The notes beneath the pieces were generated by a model. It worked only from the letters and a program-made list of their open reading frames with translations, was not told the origin of the DNA and searched no databases. Source: Bacillus methanolicus MGA3 (lineage in GTDB: Bacteria; Bacillota; Bacilli; Bacillales; Cytobacillaceae). Taken from it: a stretch of 64,000 bases of DNA. The stretch's first letter is position 1; every line of letters begins with the position of its first letter. Both the position numbers and the translations under genes were made by a program. Positions 1-8,835 of the stretch are shown here, piece by piece. Location: positions 3,008,001 through 3,072,000 of the forward strand of contig NZ_CP007739.1 in assembly GCF_000724485.1 (NCBI RefSeq), in the 5' to 3' direction.

Positions 1-260
1 TCTGAAATAAAATAAGCGCCAATGATTTGCCCTTTTTTCTTAAGATCAAGATGCAGGAAAGCCGGGAAGTAAGTTTTATCCTTTGCTTCTAAAACAGCTT
101 TAGCTGTAACTGTACCATCTTCTTCTTGCTCAACAGCATCATTACTGATCTTTTCAAGAACTTTTACAGCCCAGCCTTGCTTTTTGTAGCCCCCGATAAT
201 TTTAGGAGGGTTTTTCTTTAATTGTTCCATTATATCTTTTAAATCATTAGATTGTTCCAT
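1..260 (-). CDS. hypothetical protein, 3' end cut by window edge
   Basis: The frame is open from an ATG at 260 to the left edge, giving at least 86 residues starting MEQSNDLKDIMEQLKK. A purine-rich GGAGGGAG site lies about 12 bases upstream, and no other start is available before an in-frame stop. The protein is charged and soluble-looking, with no signal peptide or membrane segment. I do not recognise the family. The C-terminus lies outside the window. It points the same way as the exported genes that follow, but is separated from them by a terminator and about 290 bases. Confidence 0.6.
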   Translation of the reverse strand, partial: MEQSNDLKDIMEQLKKNPPKIIGGYKKQGWAVKVLEKISNDAVEQEEDGTVTAKAVLEAKDKTYFPAFLHLDLKKKGQIIGAYFIS

Positions 261-522
261 CGGTAACCAATACTCCCTCCATTGTTCTGAATAGTTTTAT
301 ACACATTGCAGAACGACGCGATTAGACAATTTCAACATACTTTATCATAATAAACATAAATGCCCCATATGTAAACTATTCCACCGAATAGAGTAGCATA
401 ATTATTAATATTCTGCAAAAAATTGCCACAAAGTGAATCATTGACAATTATACAGTAGTACAAATAAAAGCGATTAACAATGCAAAATAAATGGAAATAG
501 GTTAATCGTCGAGAAAAAAATT
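261..522. other. intergenic, AT-rich
   Basis: About 260 AT-rich bases between the partial left-edge gene and the terminator of the next minus-strand gene. It should hold the promoter of the partial gene. I see no convincing ORF, repeat or RNA structure. Confidence 0.5.
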
Positions 523-545
523 AGGATGTTCACCTAGAACATCCC
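523..545 (-). terminator. rho-independent terminator of the glycosidase gene
   Basis: Inverted repeat GGATGTTC / GAACATCC with a 5-base loop. Read on the minus strand it is followed by TTTTTTT, just downstream of the stop at 555. Confidence 0.85.
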
Positions 546-554
546 AGAAATTTA

Positions 555-3020
555 TCAATAAACTGCTTGTATTTGATCAATAAAGATTTGCCCTTTGTTT
601 TTGTTTGAGTCATTAACTTCCATATAGCGAATAGGTACTTCTAATTTATATGGGGCTTTTAATCCTGCCGGAATTTGTGCCTCTACATACTTCCATCCAG
701 TCCAATCTAAATTTTTTGTGAAATCTAATTGAATTTCTTTATTATCAGCGTCCTTTAACTGCGCCCGAAGCCAATGGCCTTTAGCATCTCCATAAACCCA
801 CATACCGATTTTCTTAGGAGTCCCTATTATTTCGATAGGTGTTATTTTTTGTGCATAAACCCCAGAAGTACCTGTTTGGCCAATAAAGTCATAAACGACT
901 TTTAATGATTGTTTTCCTTGTTTCACAAAGTTTTTCTCAGGCATAACCTGAACATTGGAGTAACGGGCTCCAGTTGCCTTCCAATTACTTAAATCCCCTT
1001 CAAAATCTTCTATAATCAAGCTTCCCGGATTTCCAACTATTACATTTAATTGGGCTTTGACAGAACCATATGAAACAGTAATTGTACCGAAACCATCTTT
1101 TGTTCCTGCTTTAAAGATGCCTTTTTCTACTTTACCCAATTGGTCTGATACTTGATAAGAAAACACAGCCGGATCTGCCACAATTTTTTGTCCTTTAAAG
1201 TATCCTTCAGCAGGTATACTTAATGACCCTCCCTTTTCTACTACAATCGTATTTTGTTTTAACTTGATAGAATCGATTGTATTCACCAAGTTTACAGTGA
1301 CATTTGCTTTTATTGAACCAACAGATGCTGTAATTATACCTTTTCCAACTTTATTGGCAGCTGTAAATGAGCCGTCCGCATGAAATTTCCCAATGTTTGA
1401 CGACCAAATGATCGGATCTTTAATAGCCACAACATCATTCGCTTTATCCAATCCCTTTACAGAGATGTTTAAATCCTTATAGGTTGCACCTGCAAATAAA
1501 GTTATTTCATTAGGATTTAATAATAATGTATGAAGTGGACCTGCTTTCCACAATCCAACGATGAGAAGTGCATTGGAAACAGGTCTTTCTTTTCCATCTG
1601 AAGGTTTATTGACGACACTAGTTTCCAAATCGCCTGGCTGTCTTACTACCATTGTGGATGAACCACCGCCATCAAAAGTCATCGCTTCCACCGCACCAAA
1701 ATCTTTCATGACTTTCGCCAATTCAGAGAGGGTAACACCAACACTATGGCTTTGCCGCCCATCAATAACTACAACAAATACTGAACCATCCTGCTTAATT
1801 CCAATGGCAGTCCGAGGATGGGCCCCGGCTATATTAAAACTTTGAGCCTGTCCGTTTTTAACAAGATGATATCTCCCTCCGATGGCTTGATCGACTTGAT
1901 CCCATTCAGGTTTATCATAAGTAAGGGTAATTTCGACCCGATCCCCTGGCTTTAATGTCTTCAAATATTCGCTTCCGGCAGCATGTCCGGACAGTATCCA
2001 TTCACCTTTATTCAAAGTATTGCTGCCTTTGCCTACAATAACCTCTTTCACATCCGCAGTTACAGTATTATTGCCATTCAGCTTTCCATTAATATTAGTA
2101 AGAACAACCTCCGTTCCTAAGTCATTCGTCCCTGTATTGTTCGAAAAATATGGAGTATACAAGACGATATGGCCAGCAAAACGCCGCTTGTTAACAGAAT
2201 TGATTAGCTTCTTTTTTTCCCCGTTTACAGTCATTTCTATGGTAATGTCGGGATTGCCAATCATCGCTTTGCCTGATGGGCTTACCCCAAAAATAGTTCT
2301 CTCATTGATAGGAGTTGTATTGGTTGTTAAAATTTCACCATTATGTACAGTTAAGTCAGTGGGTGCTCCGTTTTTATCAAAGTAGTCGCCATTCACCCCT
2401 GCAATGACATAATGTCCATCAGCCTGTTTGCGGTTTGCCATGCTTTTGACAGTCTCAAAGCCGATTATTTGGTCTTTCGCAAGCGTTGTTTCAAAAGTAA
2501 TTTGCGATGATTTCTGGTCTACATCAAGTTTGTAAATCTCTTGCTTTCCACTATTGCTGTTAACGGATAGTTCAGACTGTGTAACTCCGGGAGCGATTAC
2601 TTTCGATTCCTCTTTCGTTACCGAACCAATTGATAATTTTGTCCTGTAAAGTTCTGGATTTACCAACTTTAGTTTATGGAGAGAAGGAGTCTTATATTGG
2701 ACAGATCCCTTCACATTCGTTACAAAATAAGGACCCCCTACTCCATATTGCCCTCCATACATGGAATCATATTGATAAACCCTGTACTGTTCACCAGGTT
2801 TTAGGACTCGAACAAAAACCAGCTTATTATTATGATCTCTTTTCCAAAGATTAACAGGTTTTAAGATAATTAATTTCCCAATCTGTCCTTTCACAAGCTG
2901 CATCCCTTCCCAGTATACAACCGGAGCAGCAGCTTTTGCCTTTTCGAAATGATCCCCTGAAAAAGGACTAATTAGAACCGTTAAGACGAACAATAAACTG
3001 ATAAAGATTTTTCTCTTCAT
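555..3020 (-). CDS. exported phosphodiester glycosidase (NAGPA) family protein
   Basis: 821 residues. A signal peptide (about 1-31) is followed by a module at about 36-117 (W-E-G ... G-Q-I-G-K ... TPS) that recurs in three other exported proteins of this window. Residues about 145-490 match the phosphodiester glycosidase family (PF09992): AGVNGDYFD, AIGIKQDGS, VVIDGR and FDGGGSSTMV are the conserved blocks. Two Ig-like bacterial surface domains follow, then a C-terminal beta-sandwich resembling a carbohydrate-binding module (EDFEGDLSNW ... GKQSLKVVYDF). It probably acts outside the membrane on sugar-1-phosphodiester bonds of wall or secreted glycans; the substrate is unknown. The ATG start has a GAAGGAGAGG site. 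A long hairpin separates it from the next gene upstream, so it is probably monocistronic. Confidence 0.85.
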   Translation of the reverse strand: MKRKIFISLLFVLTVLISPFSGDHFEKAKAAAPVVYWEGMQLVKGQIGKLIILKPVNLWKRDHNNKLVFVRVLKPGEQYRVYQYDSMYGGQYGVGGPYFVTNVKGSVQYKTPSLHKLKLVNPELYRTKLSIGSVTKEESKVIAPGVTQSELSVNSNSGKQEIYKLDVDQKSSQITFETTLAKDQIIGFETVKSMANRKQADGHYVIAGVNGDYFDKNGAPTDLTVHNGEILTTNTTPINERTIFGVSPSGKAMIGNPDITIEMTVNGEKKKLINSVNKRRFAGHIVLYTPYFSNNTGTNDLGTEVVLTNINGKLNGNNTVTADVKEVIVGKGSNTLNKGEWILSGHAAGSEYLKTLKPGDRVEITLTYDKPEWDQVDQAIGGRYHLVKNGQAQSFNIAGAHPRTAIGIKQDGSVFVVVIDGRQSHSVGVTLSELAKVMKDFGAVEAMTFDGGGSSTMVVRQPGDLETSVVNKPSDGKERPVSNALLIVGLWKAGPLHTLLLNPNEITLFAGATYKDLNISVKGLDKANDVVAIKDPIIWSSNIGKFHADGSFTAANKVGKGIITASVGSIKANVTVNLVNTIDSIKLKQNTIVVEKGGSLSIPAEGYFKGQKIVADPAVFSYQVSDQLGKVEKGIFKAGTKDGFGTITVSYGSVKAQLNVIVGNPGSLIIEDFEGDLSNWKATGARYSNVQVMPEKNFVKQGKQSLKVVYDFIGQTGTSGVYAQKITPIEIIGTPKKIGMWVYGDAKGHWLRAQLKDADNKEIQLDFTKNLDWTGWKYVEAQIPAGLKAPYKLEVPIRYMEVNDSNKNKGQIFIDQIQAVY

Positions 3021-3139
3021 TATTCCTCTCCTTCACTCTAAAACTTCCAAATAAATACTATAAATCTATTATACGACAAATGTTTTAAGTTTTTTCCTCA
3101 ATTTCTACAAAATTGGAATAACAATTCCAAAAAAAAGAA

Positions 3140-3225
3140 GGGGCTGACTCATAAGCCTAGGATCAGACCCCTCCAACATATAAATTGCATTGTCGGAGGA
3201 AGTCAGACCCTTATGAGTCCGCCCC
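3140..3225. repeat. long inverted-repeat element acting as terminator
   Basis: Outer arms GGGGCTGACTCATAAG and CTTATGAGTCCGCCCC pair with one mismatch. Inside are two copies of a (A/G)GTCAGACCC-like core. T-runs lie on both sides, so it can terminate in either direction, including the metalloprotease gene ending at 3317. It resembles the 31408-31527 element in layout. Confidence 0.75.
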
Positions 3226-3316
3226 TTTTTCAGTTTGATAGGAAGATCCGCTTACCAACCAATTTATGGAATCTTCTCTACATAAGACGAAGATCATTTT
3301 CAAAAAGTTTCGTATT

Positions 3317-4240
3317 TTACTGCAAGTTTTGAAAAAATGTATAGGTTAAAGGCGCTTTCTTTTTTAATTCGCTTTTTGTCGTATCATTTAAGTAGTACAT
3401 GGCAAAAGCTTCGGCAAAATACTCTTCTGGATAATTTGTAAAGTATTGATTTTCACCAAAAAGATTCAAACATTCGCTCTTCCATATTTTCTTGAAGCTT
3501 TCTGTTTGTGATATTCTCATATAAACAATTGAGTCTAATGAATGAGCCGTTTCATGTAATTCTAAATTAACCGAACCATGCCCTTTTCCATAATCACTGT
3601 ACCCGATGCGAATGGCAACTGTTTCTGATCCTCCAATTCCGGGAACATCATCCCAGGTTTTATTGGTTTTCTCCCATCCCCGCGGTACTTGCCCTTTGAG
3701 ATATGCAAATTCCGGCAAACTAGTAATAGGTCCATCTATTAGTTTAATTTTTATGTGTTTTGCGTTTAATTTAGCCAACATACTGGCAGGCAGTTTAGAA
3801 AGCCTGGATTTAATCAATTGAACATCCGGGTCATATAAATGGTTTTTTGGAACGACCACAATTTGTTCCAACAAACGATCTTGTTCCAAAAATGGATTTT
3901 TTTGGACAAACTTCTGTAATTTTTGTTTAGAAGGAGTTTCATATAAAACGTGGTCTTTTATGTTTGTAATAAAATACGAGCCGCCGACGCGATATTGTTT
4001 TTTTATTGCATCATAGCCGTAAACCCGAAATTTTTCACCAGGCTGCAAGACTCTAACATAAATTAATTTATCTCCATTGCGTTCCCAAAGGTTGATAGGC
4101 TTTTTAATGGTAACTCTTCCAATTTGCCCTTGAACTAGCTCTGAACCATCCCATAAGGTATTTGCTGAAACAGGACGGGTGAAAAGAGGCAGAGCCATTA
4201 GGATTATTATAAACATTAGGGAATATTTCTTTATTTTCAA
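3317..4240 (-). CDS. exported anthrax-lethal-factor-like zinc metalloprotease
   Basis: 307 residues with a TTG start and an AAGGAGG site ten bases upstream. A signal peptide (about 1-26) leads into the shared N-terminal module (about 29-106: LWDGSELVQGQIG ... YETPSKQKL). The C-terminal half looks like the catalytic fold of anthrax lethal factor and Pro-Pro endopeptidases: HETAH at 229-233 is the HExxH zinc site, and PEEYFAEAFAMYY (271-283) supplies the third, glutamate, ligand. It is predicted to be a secreted or wall-associated zinc peptidase. It lacks the other lethal-factor domains, so it is more likely a housekeeping surface protease than a toxin. It lies 23 bases downstream of the CAP-protein gene and may be co-transcribed with it. 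Confidence 0.8.
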   Translation of the reverse strand: MKIKKYSLMFIIILMALPLFTRPVSANTLWDGSELVQGQIGRVTIKKPINLWERNGDKLIYVRVLQPGEKFRVYGYDAIKKQYRVGGSYFITNIKDHVLYETPSKQKLQKFVQKNPFLEQDRLLEQIVVVPKNHLYDPDVQLIKSRLSKLPASMLAKLNAKHIKIKLIDGPITSLPEFAYLKGQVPRGWEKTNKTWDDVPGIGGSETVAIRIGYSDYGKGHGSVNLELHETAHSLDSIVYMRISQTESFKKIWKSECLNLFGENQYFTNYPEEYFAEAFAMYYLNDTTKSELKKKAPLTYTFFQNLQ

Positions 4241-4263
4241 TGTGCTTCTGCCTCCTTCAGAGA

Positions 4264-5508
4264 TTAATAGGGTTGAAAGAAGTTTTCAGTATAGTAAGGA
4301 ACTTTTGTCTTGGCTTGAAACTGGACGCCTATACCAACATGTGTGTAATCAGGATTCAAAATATTTTTCCGGTGGCCTAATGAATTCATTAATGCTTCGT
4401 GAGCGAAAATACTGCTTGGATATCCCATAGCAATGTTTTCACCGGCCGTCCAATATCGAATTCCTTGTGCTTCCATCCGCTGAAAAGGGTCCTGCCCTTT
4501 TAAGTTCACATGGTCAAAAAAGTTATGGGTTGCCATATCCAAACTGTGGTTTCTTGCTGATCTTCTTGCTCGTTCATCCCAGTTTAAAGGAGCCAGTCCA
4601 TGTTTTACGCGCTCAGCATTTGTTAAATCAAACAATTGCATTTCGAATGCTTGCTGCAAGGAAGCAGACGGATAACCGTAATAGCCATGTTTTTTATTTT
4701 CAAGGTTTGATGTAATGACTTGTACAGCCGTTACATTTCCTTTCATATGAACATCATAAAAAACAGTGATGTACAAACCGTTTTTGAGAAAAGTTTGCTG
4801 CTCTTCTGAATTGTCGACCAAATAGTATATATTTCCTTTTAAAATGCTTGTTATAGGTTTGCCCAAAGCTTCTCTAACTTCTTGTTTGGAGGAACCGATA
4901 TAAACTCCATGCGTTTGATAATTTCGGTAATTTGAAAAGACAAATTCCACTCGGTTCTTTACATAACCAATGATATAAAACTGATCATATTGATTGTGGT
5001 AAGTATACCAGTTGACTCCATATTCACTTAGCGATACTCTTTTTTCTTTTCCTAGTTTTTTTTCAACAGAAGCTTTCGTTTCTCCTATTTGAACGCTTAG
5101 TTTTGACTTTTCAATCGCCTGTTTCTTGCAAGCTAGTTGAGCGAGCTTCGTTTTTGACGGTGTTTCATATATGATTCTATTATCCCTATCTACATAATAC
5201 CCGTTGCCAACGCTGAGTTTCCCAGGTTTAAATGAATAAATTCTGTAACTTTGTCCTGCTTTCAGCGTTCGGGAAATCTTTTGGCGCGCCCCTTCCAATT
5301 TATATAGCGGGGTATCCTTTAAAACATGCAATCTGCCAATCTCGCCTACTTTTAATTCTGCACCGTTCCACCAAATGGTTGTCTTTGGTCCAATGCTTAA
5401 ACAGGGATCCGCAGCATATCCATCAGAGTCTGGAAATAGAAGCCATAAAAATGAAGTTAATAAAAAAGTGGCCAGCAAAACACCCTTAAAACCAGATTTT
5501 CTTACCAT
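4264..5508 (-). CDS. exported CAP/SCP-domain protein with CAP-associated N domain
   Basis: 414 residues from the ATG at 5508, six bases after GGAGGAG. An in-frame TTG at 5523 overlaps that site and is rejected. A signal peptide or anchor is followed by the shared surface module (WWNGAELKVGEIG ... YETPSKTKL), then a CAP-associated region with two repeated halves (VQIGETKASVEKKLG and VYIGSSKQEVREALG). A C-terminal CAP domain follows: NAERVKHGLAPLNWDERA, HNFFDHVNLKG, AGENIAMGY and LGHRKNILN. CAP proteins of bacilli are extracellular; their biochemical function is mostly unknown. It is first of a probable two-gene unit with the metalloprotease. Confidence 0.85.
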   Translation of the reverse strand: MVRKSGFKGVLLATFLLTSFLWLLFPDSDGYAADPCLSIGPKTTIWWNGAELKVGEIGRLHVLKDTPLYKLEGARQKISRTLKAGQSYRIYSFKPGKLSVGNGYYVDRDNRIIYETPSKTKLAQLACKKQAIEKSKLSVQIGETKASVEKKLGKEKRVSLSEYGVNWYTYHNQYDQFYIIGYVKNRVEFVFSNYRNYQTHGVYIGSSKQEVREALGKPITSILKGNIYYLVDNSEEQQTFLKNGLYITVFYDVHMKGNVTAVQVITSNLENKKHGYYGYPSASLQQAFEMQLFDLTNAERVKHGLAPLNWDERARRSARNHSLDMATHNFFDHVNLKGQDPFQRMEAQGIRYWTAGENIAMGYPSSIFAHEALMNSLGHRKNILNPDYTHVGIGVQFQAKTKVPYYTENFFQPY

Positions 5509-5585
5509 ATCGAGCTCCTCCAATCCATTCCCACTTCTATTCTCTATTTTATAAAAATATCAACTCGTAGTATAGTAAAATATTA

Positions 5586-5621
5586 GGGGTCTGGCCCCTA
5601 CTTTAGTAGGGGCCAGACCCC
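5586..5621. repeat. REP-like palindrome, copy 1
   Basis: Perfect inverted repeat: GGGGTCTGGCCCCTACT, loop TT, AGTAGGGGCCAGACCCC. It sits between the divergent CAP and MBOAT genes. It belongs to a family of seven in this window. Confidence 0.9.
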
Positions 5622-5672
5622 ATGTTATAATGTGTGGGTTGAGACTTATCTTTTTGAACAGGTGGAGTTGGC

Positions 5673-7127
5673 ATGATTTTTAATTCTTATGAATTTATTT
5701 TTGCTTTTTTGCCGATTACTTGGCTGGTTTTCTTTTTATTAAATAAACTTGAGCTTTTTAAACTCTCAACCATTTGGCTGGTTGTAAGTTCTCTTTTTTT
5801 CTACAGCTGGTGGAATGTTGCCTATTTGCCGCTTATACTAATCCTTATGATTTTTAATTATTTATTAGGCTCTGTTTTAAGGAAATCAAATTCCGGCCGT
5901 CGTGCCCGATATTTGTTAGTTTTCGGAGTCGCTGTTAACCTTGCTGTACTTTGTTACTTTAAATATTATGACTTTTTCATTTCAAATATTAATTTTGCAT
6001 TTCATACAAACATCCCATTATTGCATCTGACTCTGCCTTTAGCAATAAGCTTTTTTACCTTCCAAAAAATAGCTTATTTAGTGGACTCTTACCGAAAAGA
6101 AACTGAGCAATATAATTTTTGGAAGTATGCCCTGTTTGTCGTTTTCTTCCCTCAGTTAATCGCTGGGCCCATTGTTCACCATAAAGAGGTAATACCTCAA
6201 TTCTCCAAAGCTTTAAAGGTACTAAATGTTGAAAATGTCTCAAAAGGGATCTTTATTTTTACAATTGGTTTATTCAAAAAGGTGGTCATTGCAGATACTT
6301 TAGCTGCATGGGCAACGGCTGGCTTTGACACAGCTGGAAAGCTGACTTTCATTGATGCCTGGATGACTTCTCTTTCTTATACGTTTCAATTATATTTTGA
6401 TTTTAGCGGTTATACGGATATGGCAATTGGGGCTGCACTTTTATTTAACATTCGGCTGCCAATTAATTTTAATTCCCCTTACAAAGCCGTTAACATTCTG
6501 GATTTCTGGAAAAGATGGCATATGACTCTTACTAGATTTCTTACCAAATATTTGTATATCCCGCTTGGAGGAAATCGGAAAGGGACGGTCCGTACCTATA
6601 TAAATGTTTTGATCGTGTTCTTTTTAAGCGGTTTATGGCACGGTGCCGGCTGGACGTTTATTTTTTGGGGAACATTGCATGGAATCGCTTCATTGGCAAA
6701 TCGATTCTGGCAACAATTAGGTTTAAGAATGAATAAGTATCTTTCCTGGTTTTTGACTTTTCAATTTGTGAATGTTGCATGGGTATTTTTTAGAGCAAAA
6801 ACATGGGAGGATGCCATAAAAGTATTAAAAGGAATGGCCGGTCTAAATGGTTTTGTTTTGCCGGAAAAATTTGCTGGAATGTTAGGTTTTCACGGTATTA
6901 CTCCTGTTAAAGAAATGGTTCTCTCTACTATTACAGGGACCTCGATCATTTACATGTTTGTATATATCATCATTATTTTTGTCATTGTCCTTGCCTGCCG
7001 AAATTCAGTTAAACTAATGGATGATCTTAAACCTAATTGGCAAATGGCCTTCTTTGCAAGTGCACTTTTCATGATATCGATTTTTAATATGACAAAGGTT
7101 AGTGAATTTTTATACTTTAATTTTTAG
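5673..7127 (+). CDS. MBOAT family membrane O-acyltransferase
   Basis: 484 residues with about 11 predicted membrane segments. It matches the AlgI/DltB/PatA class of membrane-bound O-acyltransferases: FFPQLIAGPIVHHKEVIPQF, LYFDFSGYTDMAIG, NFNSPYKAVNILDFWKRWH, and SGLWHGAGWTFIFWGTLHG with the invariant histidine. Such proteins pass an acyl group across the membrane to a partner that transfers it to an extracytoplasmic glycan. The next gene, starting 10 bases after the stop, encodes that type of partner. The start has GGTGGAG upstream. The acceptor is unknown; an exopolysaccharide or wall polymer is likely. The dlt operon is unlikely because no dltA or dltC is nearby. Confidence 0.9.
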   Translation: MIFNSYEFIFAFLPITWLVFFLLNKLELFKLSTIWLVVSSLFFYSWWNVAYLPLILILMIFNYLLGSVLRKSNSGRRARYLLVFGVAVNLAVLCYFKYYDFFISNINFAFHTNIPLLHLTLPLAISFFTFQKIAYLVDSYRKETEQYNFWKYALFVVFFPQLIAGPIVHHKEVIPQFSKALKVLNVENVSKGIFIFTIGLFKKVVIADTLAAWATAGFDTAGKLTFIDAWMTSLSYTFQLYFDFSGYTDMAIGAALLFNIRLPINFNSPYKAVNILDFWKRWHMTLTRFLTKYLYIPLGGNRKGTVRTYINVLIVFFLSGLWHGAGWTFIFWGTLHGIASLANRFWQQLGLRMNKYLSWFLTFQFVNVAWVFFRAKTWEDAIKVLKGMAGLNGFVLPEKFAGMLGFHGITPVKEMVLSTITGTSIIYMFVYIIIIFVIVLACRNSVKLMDDLKPNWQMAFFASALFMISIFNMTKVSEFLYFNF

Positions 7128-7136
7128 GTGGTACTG

Positions 7137-8729
7137 ATGAACTCTTTTCGCAAGTGGCCAATAAAATTTTTTGTCTCCTTCTGCCTTTTGCTGCTAATAT
7201 TTGGTTTGCCTATTATGGCATTTAATTATATGGTTGATCCTTTGTGGATTTTTCAACACGATAATAAATGGAATGATATCCAACAAGGTTTTAACGAACG
7301 CCAGCAAAAAGTGAATAAATTTACTTTTTCAAATAAAAAATACGATGCCCTTCTCCTGGGAAGCAGCCGTTCGACTTATATTAACCAACATGACTTTAAA
7401 GACTTAGATGTTTTTAATTTTGCAGTAAGTTCTATGTATGTTGAAGAATATAAAGGATATATTGATTATGCTAAAAAAGTAAACGGGGGGCCTTTTGATT
7501 ATATATTTCTCGGATTAGATTTTTTTGCTGCAAATAAAAACAGAAAGTTAAGCAGTGAGAAACCTGAATTCTATATTGATCAAACAAATAGTTATATGTA
7601 TAGGGCTAAGTCGATTGCTTCGTTTGATACGTTAAAAAAAGCCTGGCCGATTTTTCTGTCATCGGTGAATAATAAACCTGTATTTATTGACCATCGATAC
7701 TATGACAGGAAAAATGTTGCATATCCCTTTCCTGTATCTGATGAGTTAAGGCAAAAAAGGATAGAAACAAACATCTATGAGTTTTTCAAAAACGATGAAC
7801 GTTTTATATATGATCCAAATATTAAAAAAATGCTGGAAGAGCTTGTTCGGAGCAACCCTGGCACAAAATTTATCGTGTTTACGACGCCTGTTACGCTGCC
7901 GCGATTTGTGGTCGAATTGCAAAATGAGGATTATTGGAAAGGATATGTACAGTGGCTTTCTGATTTAACAGATGTTTTTGGCACTGTCTACAATTTTATG
8001 GATATCAACGAAGTCACTGTTGATGAAAAAAATTTTATAGATTCACATCATTTTGTTCCGGAGATCGGATCGAAAATTGTGGATTTCATATGGAACAAGA
8101 GAGAGAATGCTGAATCGCAAGACCCGTTCGCATTTGGCAAGGCAGTAACAGCAGATAACAAAGATGAAATGATTTCTAAAATTAAAAATGACATCAGCTC
8201 CTATTCCGATGCTGCTTATGATTATTTAGAACCTGTTTCAGGGGAAAAACCTTTTTATACACAAGAAAATTCTAATGCTGAAGCGTTTGCTTCATCTGAT
8301 TGGAATGAACAGGTTGTTCCACTTCATTTGCTTGGAGCAAAAGGAGATTTTGAGGTTTCTTCGAATGGTGAAAATTTGGTAAAACTATCTCCTAAACATA
8401 CAAGTCCGGGCAATATCATTCAATTTGGCTACGATTTATCAGAACTGACCGGCTCCCACCATACAAGAAAAGATAAAGTAACCTTTATTGTATCACTGAA
8501 AGGAAACGTTGCAAGAAATGGAGATGTGCAGTTATTTATACAAGATCGGGTAAATGGCAAGTGGGAAAGAGCATCCTTTAATACGATTTTAGATAAAAAG
8601 CAAGCTCGGTCCTTTAAAATTTCAAAGAAAATCCGTAATGGAGCAGACTCCATCTTAATTGGAATCCGCTGGCAAAACCAAAAATCTTCCGACGAATGGC
8701 TCGAAATCGAAAAGGTGAAAATTTTTTGA
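7137..8729 (+). CDS. membrane-anchored SGNH-like partner of the MBOAT acyltransferase
   Basis: 530 residues from the ATG at 7137, placed by AGGTGG five bases upstream; a GTG at 7128 lies inside that site. There is one N-terminal membrane segment, then an extracellular SGNH-like fold: ALLLGSSRSTYI holds the block I serine (GSSR), and FIDSHHFVPEIG matches the block V D-x-x-H pair. A C-terminal region of about 170 residues looks like a beta-rich accessory domain. It probably takes the acyl group delivered by the upstream MBOAT protein and transfers it to a glycan, as DltD and AlgJ/AlgX do in their systems. The TGA stop abuts a REP-like palindrome, the likely transcription end. Confidence 0.75.
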   Translation: MNSFRKWPIKFFVSFCLLLLIFGLPIMAFNYMVDPLWIFQHDNKWNDIQQGFNERQQKVNKFTFSNKKYDALLLGSSRSTYINQHDFKDLDVFNFAVSSMYVEEYKGYIDYAKKVNGGPFDYIFLGLDFFAANKNRKLSSEKPEFYIDQTNSYMYRAKSIASFDTLKKAWPIFLSSVNNKPVFIDHRYYDRKNVAYPFPVSDELRQKRIETNIYEFFKNDERFIYDPNIKKMLEELVRSNPGTKFIVFTTPVTLPRFVVELQNEDYWKGYVQWLSDLTDVFGTVYNFMDINEVTVDEKNFIDSHHFVPEIGSKIVDFIWNKRENAESQDPFAFGKAVTADNKDEMISKIKNDISSYSDAAYDYLEPVSGEKPFYTQENSNAEAFASSDWNEQVVPLHLLGAKGDFEVSSNGENLVKLSPKHTSPGNIIQFGYDLSELTGSHHTRKDKVTFIVSLKGNVARNGDVQLFIQDRVNGKWERASFNTILDKKQARSFKISKKIRNGADSILIGIRWQNQKSSDEWLEIEKVKIF

Positions 8730-8765
8730 AGGGCCTGGCCCCTACTTTAGTAGGGGCCAGACCCC
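8730..8765. repeat. REP-like palindrome, copy 2
   Basis: AGGGCCTGGCCCCTACT, loop TT, AGTAGGGGCCAGACCCC. It begins immediately after the stop of the SGNH-like gene. The right flank carries a tandem GACCCCTTCTTTT duplication (about 8760-8785). Confidence 0.85.
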
Positions 8766-8835
8766 TTCTTTTGACCCCTTCTTTTATGCTAAAATATGGT
8801 TAGTTTAGAAAATTATATTAATAAGGGGTCGGAAT

